Below, piece by piece: positions 46,316 to 54,984 of a stretch of DNA of 64,000 nt. The stretch is from positions 1,371,477 through 1,435,476 of the forward strand of contig CACRXP010000087.1 of NCBI GenBank assembly GCA_902702965.1. The letters run 5' to 3'. Source of the DNA: Spirometra erinaceieuropaei (Eukaryota > Platyhelminthes > Cestoda > Diphyllobothriidea > Diphyllobothriidae). Position 1 is the first letter of the stretch. The number at the start of each line of letters is the position of its first letter. Position numbers and translations under genes: made by a program. The notes beneath the pieces are model-generated. The model worked only from the letters and a program-made list of their open reading frames with translations. It made no database searches and had not been told where the DNA came from.

Positions 46316-47365
46316 GTGAGTAAGAAATGAAAAAGCTCTCTCGACAGCCCCAGAGACTCTTAACTTAGGACTCTGAGTGACTCCGGCGTTGCACATGTTT
46401 ATGGCGCAAACCAGATAAATCATTGTGATCCACTAAGCTATTAGTTGAATCACCTACAGTAGGTGGGTAAACTCATGAAATGTCAACCGAAATTCCGAAA
46501 TGCGTTTTTTTCGAAAGGATTAATTAAGTAGAGTTGTAAAACTAGTCAGCCGGTAATATAAGTCTATAATATTTCAGTTACCCCAGGATGCTGGCTTTTA
46601 AATGAACTTCCTTCCGGCTGCATGCAAAAATTACACTCTGTAAAAAATGACCACTTATGTAGCATGGACTTTCCTTATTGATTTTCGATACTCTTAAAAG
46701 TCCAATTATAATTTATGGAAAACGTGCATAAAAATATTCATTCATTTGCTCATTCGGTAGACAATTATGTCTTCTTCAAATCTTGTTCTCGCAAAGAAAG
46801 TATACTTTGGTATTCAGAAACGTTTCGAATTCCTGAATAATTGTGAATTCGCTCAACCGTCACACTTAGATTCAGGGTTCCCAAAATACAAGCCGTGTAT
46901 TTTCCGCGTACTGAAAGCCACACATTCCTCTACGGTACTAAAGGGAACCATCCAGACTTCATAAAATTAAGCAGTGGATTTGATCAATGTCATTAACTTG
47001 ACAAGCCACATTGGTAAATTCAGAGGCATGAGGATTTATGAACGGCCATTTCATGGTATTTAAAAGTCCCACAATTAGAAACGTTTCTAAAACCGACTTA
47101 TTCCCTTCCTTTGAGTATAAAATTAGAAGAAGACGTAATTATCTACCGAATGAGAGAAAGAGCGAATATTTTTATGCATGTTTGCAATAAAATATGACCG
47201 GAATATATGGGCATCGGAAGTCAATGACAAAACTTCATGCTACTTAAGTGGCCTTTTTTGCAGAGTATGGTTTTAGCATGCAGCCTGAAGGAAGTTCATT
47301 CGAAAGCCAACATCCTAAGATAACTGAAATATTATGTACATATGTTGCAGGCTGACTATTTTTAC

Positions 47366-47379
47366 AACCCTACTTTATT
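47366..47379 (+). other. Target-site duplication, left copy
   Basis: AACCCTACTTTATT, identical to 47916-47929. It flanks the SINE-A insertion inside the FB right arm. Confidence 0.85.
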
Positions 47380-47408
47380 CATATTGACCCAACTGTGAAA
47401 AACTCGGC

Positions 47409-47488
47409 GCCTCGGTGGGATTCGAACCCACGCAGTAAGGGGGAAGGCTTTAGTACAGCCAACGCTCTAACCACCTGAGCTACGAGGC
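47409..47488 (-). ncRNA. tRNA-like domain of SINE-A (RNA polymerase III boxes present)
   Basis: On the minus strand: acceptor GCCTCG paired with CGAGGC, A-box TAGCTCAGGTGG (47482-47471), D-stem GCTC/GAGC, anticodon-like stem GGCT/AGCC with loop GTACTAA, B-box GGTTCGAATCC (47428-47418), T-stem GTGGG/CCCAC. The anticodon-like triplet would be ACT, but the variable region and weak anticodon stem argue for a tRNA-derived repeat rather than a working tRNA gene. Confidence 0.6.
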
Positions 47489-47660
47489 CCCGCCGGACGA
47501 CGCGAGTTTTATCACACTTGGGTCAAGTTACCCGCCCAACCTACTGCAACGTCTGGAATCCACCAAATCTGATACAGTAAGTTGACTGCCCAAGCAGGAT
47601 TTCCTAAGTAATTCACCCAGAATCCACCAGATGACTACTAGGCTCATGTAATTCATTGAT

Positions 47661-47908
47661 ATTTTGGCAGATTTTGAATAATTCATATTGACCCAACTGT
47701 GAAAAACTCGGCGCCTCGGTGGGATTCGAACCCACGCAGTAAGGGGAAAGGCTTTAGTACAGCCAACGCTCTAACCACCTCGTAGCTCAGGTGGTTAGAG
47801 CGTTGGTTGTACTAAAGCCTTCCCCCTTACTGCGTGGGTTCGAATCCCACCGAGGCGCCGAGTTTTTCACAGTTGGGTCAATATGAATTATTCAAAATCT
47901 GCCAAAAT
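47661..47908. repeat. Perfect-type inverted repeat (120-bp arms, 8-base loop)
   Basis: Arms 47661-47780 and 47789-47908 start with ATTTTGGCAGATTTTGAATA and end with its reverse complement. The centre reads AACCACCT-CGTAGCTC-AGGTGGTT. It includes a second tRNA-like A-box and B-box on the + strand (47783-47850). Confidence 0.85.
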
Positions 47909-47915
47909 AGCAATG

Positions 47916-47929
47916 AACCCTACTTTATT
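47916..47929 (+). other. Target-site duplication, right copy
   Basis: AACCCTACTTTATT, partner of 47366-47379. Confidence 0.85.
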
Positions 47930-47999
47930 AATCTTTACGAAACAAAAACGCGTTTCGGAATTTCGGTTGACACCTTATGAGTTAGCCCACCTACTGTAC

Positions 48000-49060
48000 T
48001 TGCAATCTTGCCAACTGATTGCACAAGCATTTAAAGCATTCGACTAGCGGGTCGCAGCACAGCATCAATAGGTTTCATGCATTCCTTCAGAATATTCAAG
48101 GCCTTAAATTAAGTTCTCATGTGGTTCCCCTCTTCTGCCTAGTACCACATAATCTGGCAATAGAAAGCTTGACTCAGCGCCCGGAGGAAACTTTCACTGG
48201 CATTCCAACGCAACACTTTTAGACCTTCTTAGACTCTGGTCTAGGAACTGTTGCCAATTCGATACCAAGTATTGACGACAGATAAACGGTACCCCAAGGG
48301 GATCAGCAATATAGGGGCTACTTGCCGAAATAGTTTTAGGACTATAAGAAAAACCTGTTGCTCGAAGTTTTAAGTCAAAATTATGACCGATCTACCTACA
48401 CGACACCTTTGTTGCCCTATAAACTCTGAAGTTGAACAATTGCACTGGGGTCTTAGTGGCGTCTTCCCAGCCGTACAATTTATTCACGAAGAGGCAACTG
48501 GGGACGTTCCCCGTTTCTCGACTTAGTTTTACAAGCACTGCGTGATGGCTGCCTCGCAGCCAGCGTCTACAGAAAATGCCCTAGTGTCGAAATTCTCCTT
48601 AATGGCAGAAGTAACAGTCCTGCGGCCCACAATAATGAAGCCCTATGTTGGAACTTTTCTTTATAGAGCCTTCTGATAACGCAATAGCAAGTATCTGTGT
48701 AAAAAAGAACAAGCGTTTTTGCGCTGAATTTTTTTCCTGTCTAGCGGACACCCATAAACTTTTTTGGGAAAACTGGCTCAGCCGCCAAAGGCAACCACAA
48801 TACACGAGTTGTCATGGAGATGTGGCGCGGTCAAATTATTCCCTGCACGCAATCTGAAGCGATCGCTCGACAGTTAAACCGATTTGGCATCTACACAGCT
48901 CACAAGCCGGCGTCCTCCCTGCACGCGGCGTTATCCCTAGTAAAGGACATAATACCCAAAGAACAATAACCTGGCGTCATTAACCGCATCTCATGCGCTA
49001 ATAACCCCGCCGTCGTCCATTGGCCGCGCCGGCCGAACACTCGCTATCCGCCGACGTGAC
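48000..49060. other. No recognisable gene
   Basis: Short open frames on both strands (48599-48857) overlap each other and have no domain. Confidence 0.35.
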
Positions 49061-49069
49061 TCCTTGTCT

Positions 49070-49072
<3 letters not shown>

Positions 49073-49101
<29 letters not shown>
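49073..49101 (+). repeat. (GT)n microsatellite
   Basis: About 14 GT units just beyond the 3' end of the minus-strand PLE. Confidence 0.95.
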
Positions 49102-49104
<3 letters not shown>

Positions 49105-49139
49105 CAAGTTGAGTGTGACCACCGTCTCAACTGGGACAG

Positions 49140-50215
49140 TTTTGAGGTGAAAAAAGGACACGATCGCTGGAACATGAGCTTTATTCGCCTGACGTTTCGG
49201 ATTCCTGCTCGAACCCGTCATCGGACACAAAAAGCAAATACGGGTTGTTAATACACAAGGGACTGCAGCACTTATATGAGGCAGTCGCCATTCTAGCGCC
49301 TACCTATGAATATTCACGGCTCCCCCTCCCTCATCAGAGATGGTTGCACTTAGTGGGATGACTGTTTGATGGTCGACATTCGCGTCGTTAATTGCTGCAC
49401 TTTCATCCCGTGTGTTGGATGTTAGTGTGATGATTGATAAACCATCTGACCCACCGACCCTGGCGTTGGGAACAGAGTTCACCTCTGAGCTCACCGTGTG
49501 GCTAATTACTCCGCCTAGGGGAAGTCTCAACATCGAGTATGGAAGGGGAAGTTCGTTGTACTTGTTAGTGAACTGGCAATCAACGAACCATGACTTAAGC
49601 AGCTCGAGGCTCACGCGGTTGTCACTTCTAGCGGTTTGACCTTTCGTCCCTTTTGCGTGTGCACCGGTTGACGAAGTTGCGCGGGGAGCCATTGGCTTTG
49701 AAGACCCGTCGGAGGTATTTTAGTTCGGCTATCTTGTCTTCCGGCTAACTGCAGTACGTTTCGACACGCCGATAGAGTGTCCTTACACAACTGCGTGTGT
49801 GGCTGAATGGGTGGCTACTATTGAAGTTCAGTACTTGCATTGTACTTGTCGCTCTCCTGAACACTTTGGTATTTAGGCCACCACAACTTTTGCGACATAC
49901 AAGGACATCCAGGGAGGCTAGCTTTTTGTTCTCTTCCTCCTCATCCTAAATTATCTATCTGGGAAGACCGCATTCAGATGTTCATTGAATGTCAGCAGTT
50001 GATCCCGGTCGATAACGACGAAGGTAACATCTACATACCGGGCGCAGAATTCCGTTCTGTGGAGTTGATATACCAGCGACTCTAATCGTTACAGAACCGC
50101 CTCAGCGATGAGTCCCGAAATCAGCGAACCCACTGGTGTGCCCTTCACCTATTCGTAGATTGCCCCGTCGAGCGTGAAGAATGTCGGAAGACCAGCGACT
50201 TCAACATCACAGACC
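49140..50215 (-). pseudogene. Penelope-like element family 1 with RT and nuclease tail joined by internal deletion
   Basis: Reading down the minus strand: GAIYE followed by VKGTPVGSLISGLIAEAVL (RT motif around the conserved G-PVGS), then FCARYVDVTFVVI where YVDD is expected, so the second catalytic Asp has become Val. LTFNEHLNAVFPD and the WMSLYV-like RT tail follow, then linker remnants to SDGSSKPMAPRATSS. The frame then jumps directly to ARSDNRVSLELLKSWFVDCQ; the GIY, YIG and catalytic Arg segments are deleted. The tail VNIHRYAV leads to the hammerhead at 49245-49178. It is dead through the deletion, the lost catalytic residue and several stops. It is the only copy here with the family 1 RT core. 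Confidence 0.8.
49178..49245 (-). ncRNA. Hammerhead motif, PLE family 1 (altered core)
   Basis: On the minus strand: CCGATGA (U4 position reads C), extra C, stem II GGGTTC-GAGCAG-GAATCC, GAAA, ACGT, C, AGGCGAATAAAGC. Stem II keeps full pairing with one G-U in place of A-U. The core change predicts weak or no cleavage. Confidence 0.68.
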
Positions 50216-50480
50216 GACGCGAATGTCGGCCATCAAACAGTCATCACACCAAGTGCAACGGTCCCTGATGAAGGAGGTGGAGTCGTGAATATTCATAGGT
50301 ATGCGGTAAGTTGGCGACTGCATCATATAAATGCTGCAGTCCCTTGTGTATTAACAACCCGTATCTGCTTTTGTCTCTGATAACGGGTTCGGGCAGGAAT
50401 CCGAAACGTGAGGCGAATAAAGCTCTCGTTCCAGTGACCGTGTCTCCTTCCTCACGACTGCTTCTTGAGACTGGTCTCTT
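50215..50480 (+). pseudogene. Penelope-like element family 1, 3' end only (opposite orientation)
   Basis: The + strand frame NVGHQTVITPSATVPDEGGG, then NIHRYAVSWRLHHINAA is the C-terminal tail of family 1. It is followed by the hammerhead at 50358-50425 and 3' segment CTCTCGTTCCAGTGACC. It lies head-to-head against the minus copy (49140-50215), so two 3' ends point away from each other with no 5' part between them. Confidence 0.75.
50358..50425 (+). ncRNA. Hammerhead motif, PLE family 1 (inactive core)
   Basis: The core reads CTGATAA (G8 to A), followed by an extra C. Stem II is GGGTTC-GGGCAG-GAATCC. The cleavage triplet reads GTG where GTC is needed. Outer stem I AACCCGTAT is kept. Inactive by inspection. 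Confidence 0.65.
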
Positions 50481-50484
50481 CGCT

Positions 50485-50975
50485 TCTGTTGGCCAAGTTG
50501 AAGTTATTGTCATGACTACCACCAAGCAAACGCAGGAGCCGTTTAAGGCTTGGTACCCCAGTGCGGGCAGCATTAACAGTCATGTCCATCTAGATGTCCA
50601 CTACCAGAAGTGTGTACGACCACAGCTCAATGACTGGCGTCAACCTTAAAAATAATAGCTGCTAATCCGTGTCCGGACACGCAGAATATCACCGACACGC
50701 CATTTAACCATTCCCCCACCCCAGCGACAACTGGAACCCACAGCACCTTTCCTCATCTGCGGAGACCGCTAGAACACGATGCACCCCGCCTATCTGCCAA
50801 TCCGTCAGTCTGTAGCCCCAAACACCAGTGAAGTAACCTCTTCTCCCTCAGTTCATCTCGTCTGGCGTGCAGCTGATGCGACCAGCTCGCAAATTTACGA
50901 ATACACCTTCATTTTTTCCTCGGAACCTTCGTTTTTCACACATATAAAGATGCATTATGTTGGAGTTGCGTTTTC
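50485..50975. other. No recognisable gene
   Basis: Spacer between the PLE 3' end and the non-LTR fragment. The frame at 50779-51066 enters the latter. Confidence 0.35.
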
Positions 50976-50984
50976 TTGTCGGGT

Positions 50985-51860
50985 TACGGAACATGTTCAC
51001 TACGTTCACTCCGCTGTAACTGAACTAGATAAGGGTTGCTGTGAGTACTTCCTGTGCTTTTCTTGACTACCCCTCCGCCTTCAGTACTGTCCTGCGTCAT
51101 CTACATGTGGCTCTCCAGGCTGGGTTATCTCTTGACTCTACGACTACTTTACTTCCGCAGTGAATTTGTCCCCTTCGACAAGTGGAAATCTACGGTTATT
51201 CCCAATGACTGTGAAGTTCTCCAAGATTCCATTTCATCTCCTCATCTCTTCTCTCTCCACACAGGTGATCTAAAATGCCCAAATGACTGTCTATTGGTTA
51301 AGCATGCTGGTAATGTAGTTGTTGGACACCCTCTCAAAAATCGGACGCATCTTCAGTCTCTGAAGGATGGCCTTGACCACGTTTCAGTATAGTCTCAGGA
51401 GAATGGTCTCCCATGGAATAATCAAGTTCGTAAACTTCATTATTAAATTCGATATTGACGTTCCTACTACACACTTTAACCCCTTATCTGACGAGTTATA
51501 GATGTATGCATTCTTTTCTATTTTCTGTTGTTCGCCTGTTAGTTTTCTTTATTTGCGCAAAAAAATGTGCTACTTTTAAAACGGTTCCTCCGAATATTCT
51601 CTTCTGCCGCCGGCGTTTCTTATGTCTTTTTAGCTGATGGTATCACAAAACAACATATGAAAGCGGTCAGGCAATTTTCCGGTCAAATTCTAAATGACGT
51701 TGGCCGCCGTCTACATTCAGATCTAATCTTTGCAAAGTCTTCCCGCCTCATGAGCCGTGCCTTTTGATGCAATTTTTGCCGTTCCTGGCTCGCTTTCCTA
51801 CGTGTGAAGTGATAGGAATACAAAAGCTAAGACTTAAAATGTCCCCTAATATTTGTCCCT
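50985..51860 (+). pseudogene. CR1/Jockey-like non-LTR reverse transcriptase, decayed
   Basis: Fragments in several frames line up in RT order. VHYVHSAVTELDKG, the approach to the palm, comes first. Then FVPFDKWKSTVIPNDCEVLQ with DSISSPHLFSLHTGDL, the conserved stretch before the active site. LLVKHAGNVVVGHPLKNRTH has HAGN where the YADD catalytic box belongs. LQSLKDGLDHVSV follows. After a stop and shift, SAAGVSYVFLADGITKQH and the QILND segment (51567-51767) match the element at 1540-2226. Catalytic residues are lost and stops are frequent, so the copy is dead. Confidence 0.78.
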
Positions 51861-51864
51861 TTCT

Positions 51865-53530
51865 GTGCAAATATTTTTGAAACTTGGCCAATTTGTTAAC
51901 TTGTGCTCTATTCACAGTGAATTCAGCCACTTTTTATTTTAAAAAAATTCAAATTAATGCTTGTAAATGAAGCTAATCCCTCTCCCTCTCCTGTGTTGTG
52001 TCCCGAGCTCCGAGATACAGTGCCACAAAGACAATCGAATGAAGATAGCATATACTCTGAAATCAGTGGCAGTAAAGACCAGGGAGACTGGAATGATGAT
52101 TTCTGGCTGGCCGGTCATCATCAGTGAGCCATGTCCAACCCCAAATTTAGACATAAAACAAATACATACAGTACATGACGCATATGATTTAAAGTGTCGA
52201 TATTCGAATGACTCCTAATCACTTGTAAACTGATACAAATAAATGGACCCAATATCTACATTGATAAATAACAGCTGTAAGGAAGTTAAAGACATAAAAT
52301 CGCTAGTGAAGATAATGTTGAATTGTTTGAGGATACTCATCTTCTCAGAAAGCGAAAATTCAAAAAAAATAAAGATGGTTGTAAGTGAGTAAATTTCAAT
52401 CTTAGGTCAGTTCGTGTAAACAGGACAAATAGTATGACGTTTGGCAATTGCGATGGCCAACACGCCACATTCGCAGTATGAATTCTAAAACGGTTTCTCG
52501 GGAATCCTTTTTTTGCATTTGGACTAATTGAGATGCGATTCAGTAAGACAAACAGAATTATGCGGGCTTTTATCAATAGAGACGTCACCGGTGAAGGTTA
52601 CTTAGGATCACATGTGCCTTTCCAGTCGGCGACTAATAAATCTAAATATATTTCGCAGATGTAATTGCAACCACATTATTTAGTGCACATCAAAAGACAT
52701 TCTCTTCCGTGAAATTAAATAGTACTTTTACTTCGTTCTAGATTACGCTGATTTTCAGATCGGCTTTGAAATAGCGTTGAATGCCTCGCGCTTCTCAGGG
52801 TTTTTAATCGACTGCCCATAAAGGCAGGTACGGCATTACGCGCTTATTGAGATCTTCAAAACGAGATGTTTCCTGAAGGCGTTTACCGAGAAAATGGGTT
52901 TTTGAGCGTTTTTTGTGTAGGTTGCCGTTTGGATCACATTTGAAGACTCTGTCGAACATGAAACCTTATTGATGTGTGGGTTTCTACGGTACGTTACAGC
53001 ATGCGATTACACAGATTTGTCAGTCTGACTTTTAAAAATCGGTAGGACGCGGGGTTTTCTGGAAATAACCTCTAAGCTAATAAATTGGTTCTCATGGCTA
53101 TCATCAGACAGGTATTAGCTGAGGAAATTGCCTGAATATATCGCAATGCATATTTTTGCCCACATTTTAGAATATTTTGTCTGATAAATTGCCTGGACAC
53201 ATTTTTTGCACAGCAAAAGGACATCTAATTAGAGGGGCTGAACGTGCGAGAAAGATGCACAGCGTTTATGGTGTCCGAAAAATCTCATATCAGCTTCTGT
53301 CATCAAGGTCCATGAGTTTGGTCACGTGATGTGTATCAGGCCAATAGTTTCAGAAATTATTAACGACAGGACTAGGTGCTAACTGATTGTAACACTATTT
53401 TTCTAAGGTCAGCCTCAAAAGTCCAGCAAACACTTCACCCGATAAATACTCGCTTAATGCCAACCCTACAGACAAGTAGTACAATTTTTGGTTCCAAATC
53501 CTGCTCTTGATAATTTCTCAAACTATTATT
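51865..53530. other. No recognisable gene; one SINE-B fragment inside
   Basis: Apart from the minus-strand SINE-B at 52060-52150 I see nothing supported. Confidence 0.35.
52060..52150 (-). repeat. SINE-B copy, minus strand, partial
   Basis: AGACCAGGGAGACTGGAATG, then TGATTTCTGGCTGGCCGGTC is the reversed SINE-B body. Confidence 0.6.
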
Positions 53531-53536
53531 TTGACA

Positions 53537-53548
53537 TTTACCTGGAGT
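53537..53548 (+). other. Possible target-site duplication, left copy (PLE family 2)
   Basis: TTTACCTGGAGT recurs at 54163-54174 just outside the right end of the element. The left copy is about 30 bp away from the inverted terminus, a loose arrangement that PLEs often show. Confidence 0.5.
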
Positions 53549-53577
53549 GTTTTAGAGTTGCGAAAATTCCCATTGTA

Positions 53578-53640
53578 AAATTCAAAAGGCAATTTGGCGA
53601 GCATACGTTTGCTTTCGATAAATTCTCTTCAGGCCTGTGG
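53578..53640 (-). ncRNA. Hammerhead motif, PLE family 2, minus-strand copy
   Basis: On the minus strand: GGC, core CTGAAGA, stem II GA/TC closing AATTT, GAAA, stem III AGCA-AACGTA-TGCT, C, GCC. The base pair next to the core is the canonical G-C here. Inverted partner of 54098-54160. Confidence 0.65.
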
Positions 53641-53974
53641 GGCAGAATATATTGGTCGCACGAGCCGGCGTTTATCCAAAAGAATGAAAGAACATCTCCC
53701 AGCATGGTTAGGAAAGGGACAAATTAAGAACATCAACAGCTCGATCCTCGCGCACATGGTAGACACAGGCCACCGTGTAGACGCCACAGAGGCCTTCAGG
53801 GTGATCTACAAGGTCCCATCAAGCTATCCAAAACTGCTTGGGCAGCGCTTGTTGGCAACGCCAGAGGCGGCTGCAATTAGGCTACGCCGGCCGGTCCTAT
53901 GCGCGCAGAAGAATTTCGTGCAGGCCCCACAGTTACCATGGGCCAAAGCCACCAAGCCAGACACCCGCATGTAA
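53625..53974 (+). pseudogene. Penelope-like element family 2: GIY-YIG endonuclease C-terminal part
   Basis: The frame reads CGAEYIGRTSRRLSKRMKEH, the YIG half of the nuclease with the catalytic Arg (SKRMKEH). It continues SSILAHMVDTGH, matching the His position, and ends PEAAAIRLRRPVLCAQKNFV. The GIY half and the RT are missing at the left, where the sequence switches abruptly to an inverted terminus. The family differs clearly from family 1 (YIGRTSRRL rather than YVGETGR). The ATG at 53594 is in terminus sequence and is not a real start. The stop at 53972 gives a tail of normal type. Dead through truncation; it may be the complement of the RT fragment at 57740-58590. Confidence 0.8.
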
Positions 53975-54097
53975 CTGCATTCGCCGGGACCCACCTTCCC
54001 CCTGGCGCCGACTGGAATTATGGTGTTTCACCCTCCCCCTCACCTACCCTCCCCTATCTACCCGTATCTTTTGCATTCATTACTTCAATAGCCATAT

Positions 54098-54160
54098 AAA
54101 TGTACAGGCCTGAAGATAATTTATCGAAAGCAAACGTATGCTCGCCAAATTGCCTTTTGA
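54098..54160 (+). ncRNA. Hammerhead ribozyme motif, PLE family 2
   Basis: Core CTGAAGA (54110-54116), stem II region TAATTTATC with weak pairing, GAA (54126-54128), stem III AGCA (54129-54132) with TGCT (54139-54142) and loop AACGTA, cleavage base C54143. Stem I pairs GGC (54107-54109) with GCC (54144-54146). Unlike family 1, stem III is a true hairpin, which would allow cleavage as a monomer. Confidence 0.68.
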
Positions 54161-54444
54161 ATTTACCTGGAGTCCACATATCACAAACCAGCATGGACGC
54201 AGTAAGAAGTCGAATTCTTCGAAGGGGCTTTAAGAAGCAACAAAAACATCGACAAAACACGTCTCTAGGCTTCTGTCTAGTACCTATGTTGGTAGCACGA
54301 TAAAACCATTGGCTTGCGTATATTTTTTAGATTAGGTGGTCGTCCCTCGATCAGGTTCGGGGAAGTGTTCGTCCCGTTGTGCCTTGAGTCTCAAACTAGA
54401 GTCCTCGCAAGCAGTCACACAGCCAAATAAGATTGAAACGACGA

Positions 54445-54560
54445 TGACAAAGGAGAACAGATTGGTCGTTCCTGGCTTGTTAGCCGTCATCAGCCAGTCA
54501 TTTTTACACCCAACGGTAGAACACCTGAGATCTCGGTTTCCTTTGTTTCTTTTGGAACCG
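54445..54560 (-). repeat. SINE-B copy, minus strand
   Basis: Reversed body GACAAAGGAGAACAGATTGG, then GTTCCTGGCTTGTTAGCCGT and CATCAGCCAG. Confidence 0.6.
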
Positions 54561-54582
54561 TCTAACATATGATATTTACACG

Positions 54583-54840
54583 GTAGAGGCACGCCCACCG
54601 ATCTTATTGCGAAACTCACTCGTCCTGTTGGGCCTTCGGGCTCTCTCTAGAGCCCAATCAGCGGTTGCATAGCCGCGCTTAGCATAGGAGAAAGAGCATT
54701 TCCAACAAGGCCGAGGGGGACTGAAATGGTCATTTCTGGTTTGTTAACGGTTGTCAACCAGCTGATAGCTGCGATCGGGCATAGACAGTGGTAGAGGACG
54801 CTCACCGATCATGTTACGGAACTTACTTGCAAACACAAGG
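54583..54840 (+). repeat. Short tandem block with SINE-B inside
   Basis: GGTAGAGGCACGCCCACCGA (54583) recurs as GGTAGAGGACGCTCACCGAT (about 54790), period about 205 bp, and again in diverged form near 59742 (GTAGGGGGCGCTCATCGATG). A minus-strand SINE-B body (GAGGGGGACTGAAATGGTCA, TTTCTGGTTTGTTAACGG) lies between the first two. Confidence 0.55.
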
Positions 54841-54844
54841 AGAG

Positions 54845-54960
54845 CGAGCCCATGGTCCTGTGGCTAGGACGTCCGACTTCTAACCAACAGGCTGATGACG
54901 GCTAATAAGCCAGAAATGGCCATTTCAGTCTCCCTTGTCTTTGTCGGTAATACCATTCTG
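54845..54960 (+). repeat. SINE-B copy ending in (TA)n
   Basis: The head GTGGCTAGGACGTCCGACTT, then CTAACCAACAGG. The body has TGACGGCTAATAAGCCAGAA, ATGGCCATTTCAGTCTCCCT and TGTCTTTGTCGGTAATACCA. It ends directly in the (TA)n tract at 54963-54981. Best-kept body in the window. Confidence 0.72.
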
Positions 54961-54962
54961 CC

Positions 54963-54981
54963 TATATATATATATATATAT
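54963..54981. repeat. (TA)n microsatellite at SINE-B 3' end
   Basis: About nine TA units. Confidence 0.9.
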
Positions 54982-54984
54982 CGA

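Larger units (their letters stand above)
47380..47915. mobile_element. Composite SINE-A insertion (one full minus copy plus a foldback pair)
   Basis: The insertion is about 536 bp, bounded by the 14-bp direct repeats. From the left it holds a full minus-strand SINE-A (tRNA-like part 47409-47488 plus leader), then a partial minus copy (47661-47780) joined through an 8-base loop to its own inverted copy (47789-47908). Arms of 120 bp are almost identical. The layout looks like a template-switch or snap-back product of reverse transcription. Confidence 0.75.
46457..47996. repeat. FB repeat copy 11, split by a tRNA-like insertion
   Basis: The left tip TA-CAGTAGGTGGGTAAACTCAT and the right tip GAGTTAGCCCACCTACTG-TA both carry the TA flank, the clearest target-site duplication in the family here. 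The right arm is interrupted at 47380-47915 by the SINE-A insertion. An open frame at 46767-46964 is FB sequence, not a gene. Confidence 0.78.

Noticed and set aside
47409..47488. A functional tRNA gene (anticodon-like ACT, serine)
   Set aside because: The anticodon stem has only four pairs, the variable region is odd in length, and the sequence recurs within dispersed and inverted repeats; tRNA-derived repeat fits better.
54054..54260. 68-codon minus-strand open frame
   Set aside because: It reads across the PLE family 2 terminus and flanking DNA; the same segment is an RNA-fold terminus in another copy, not coding.
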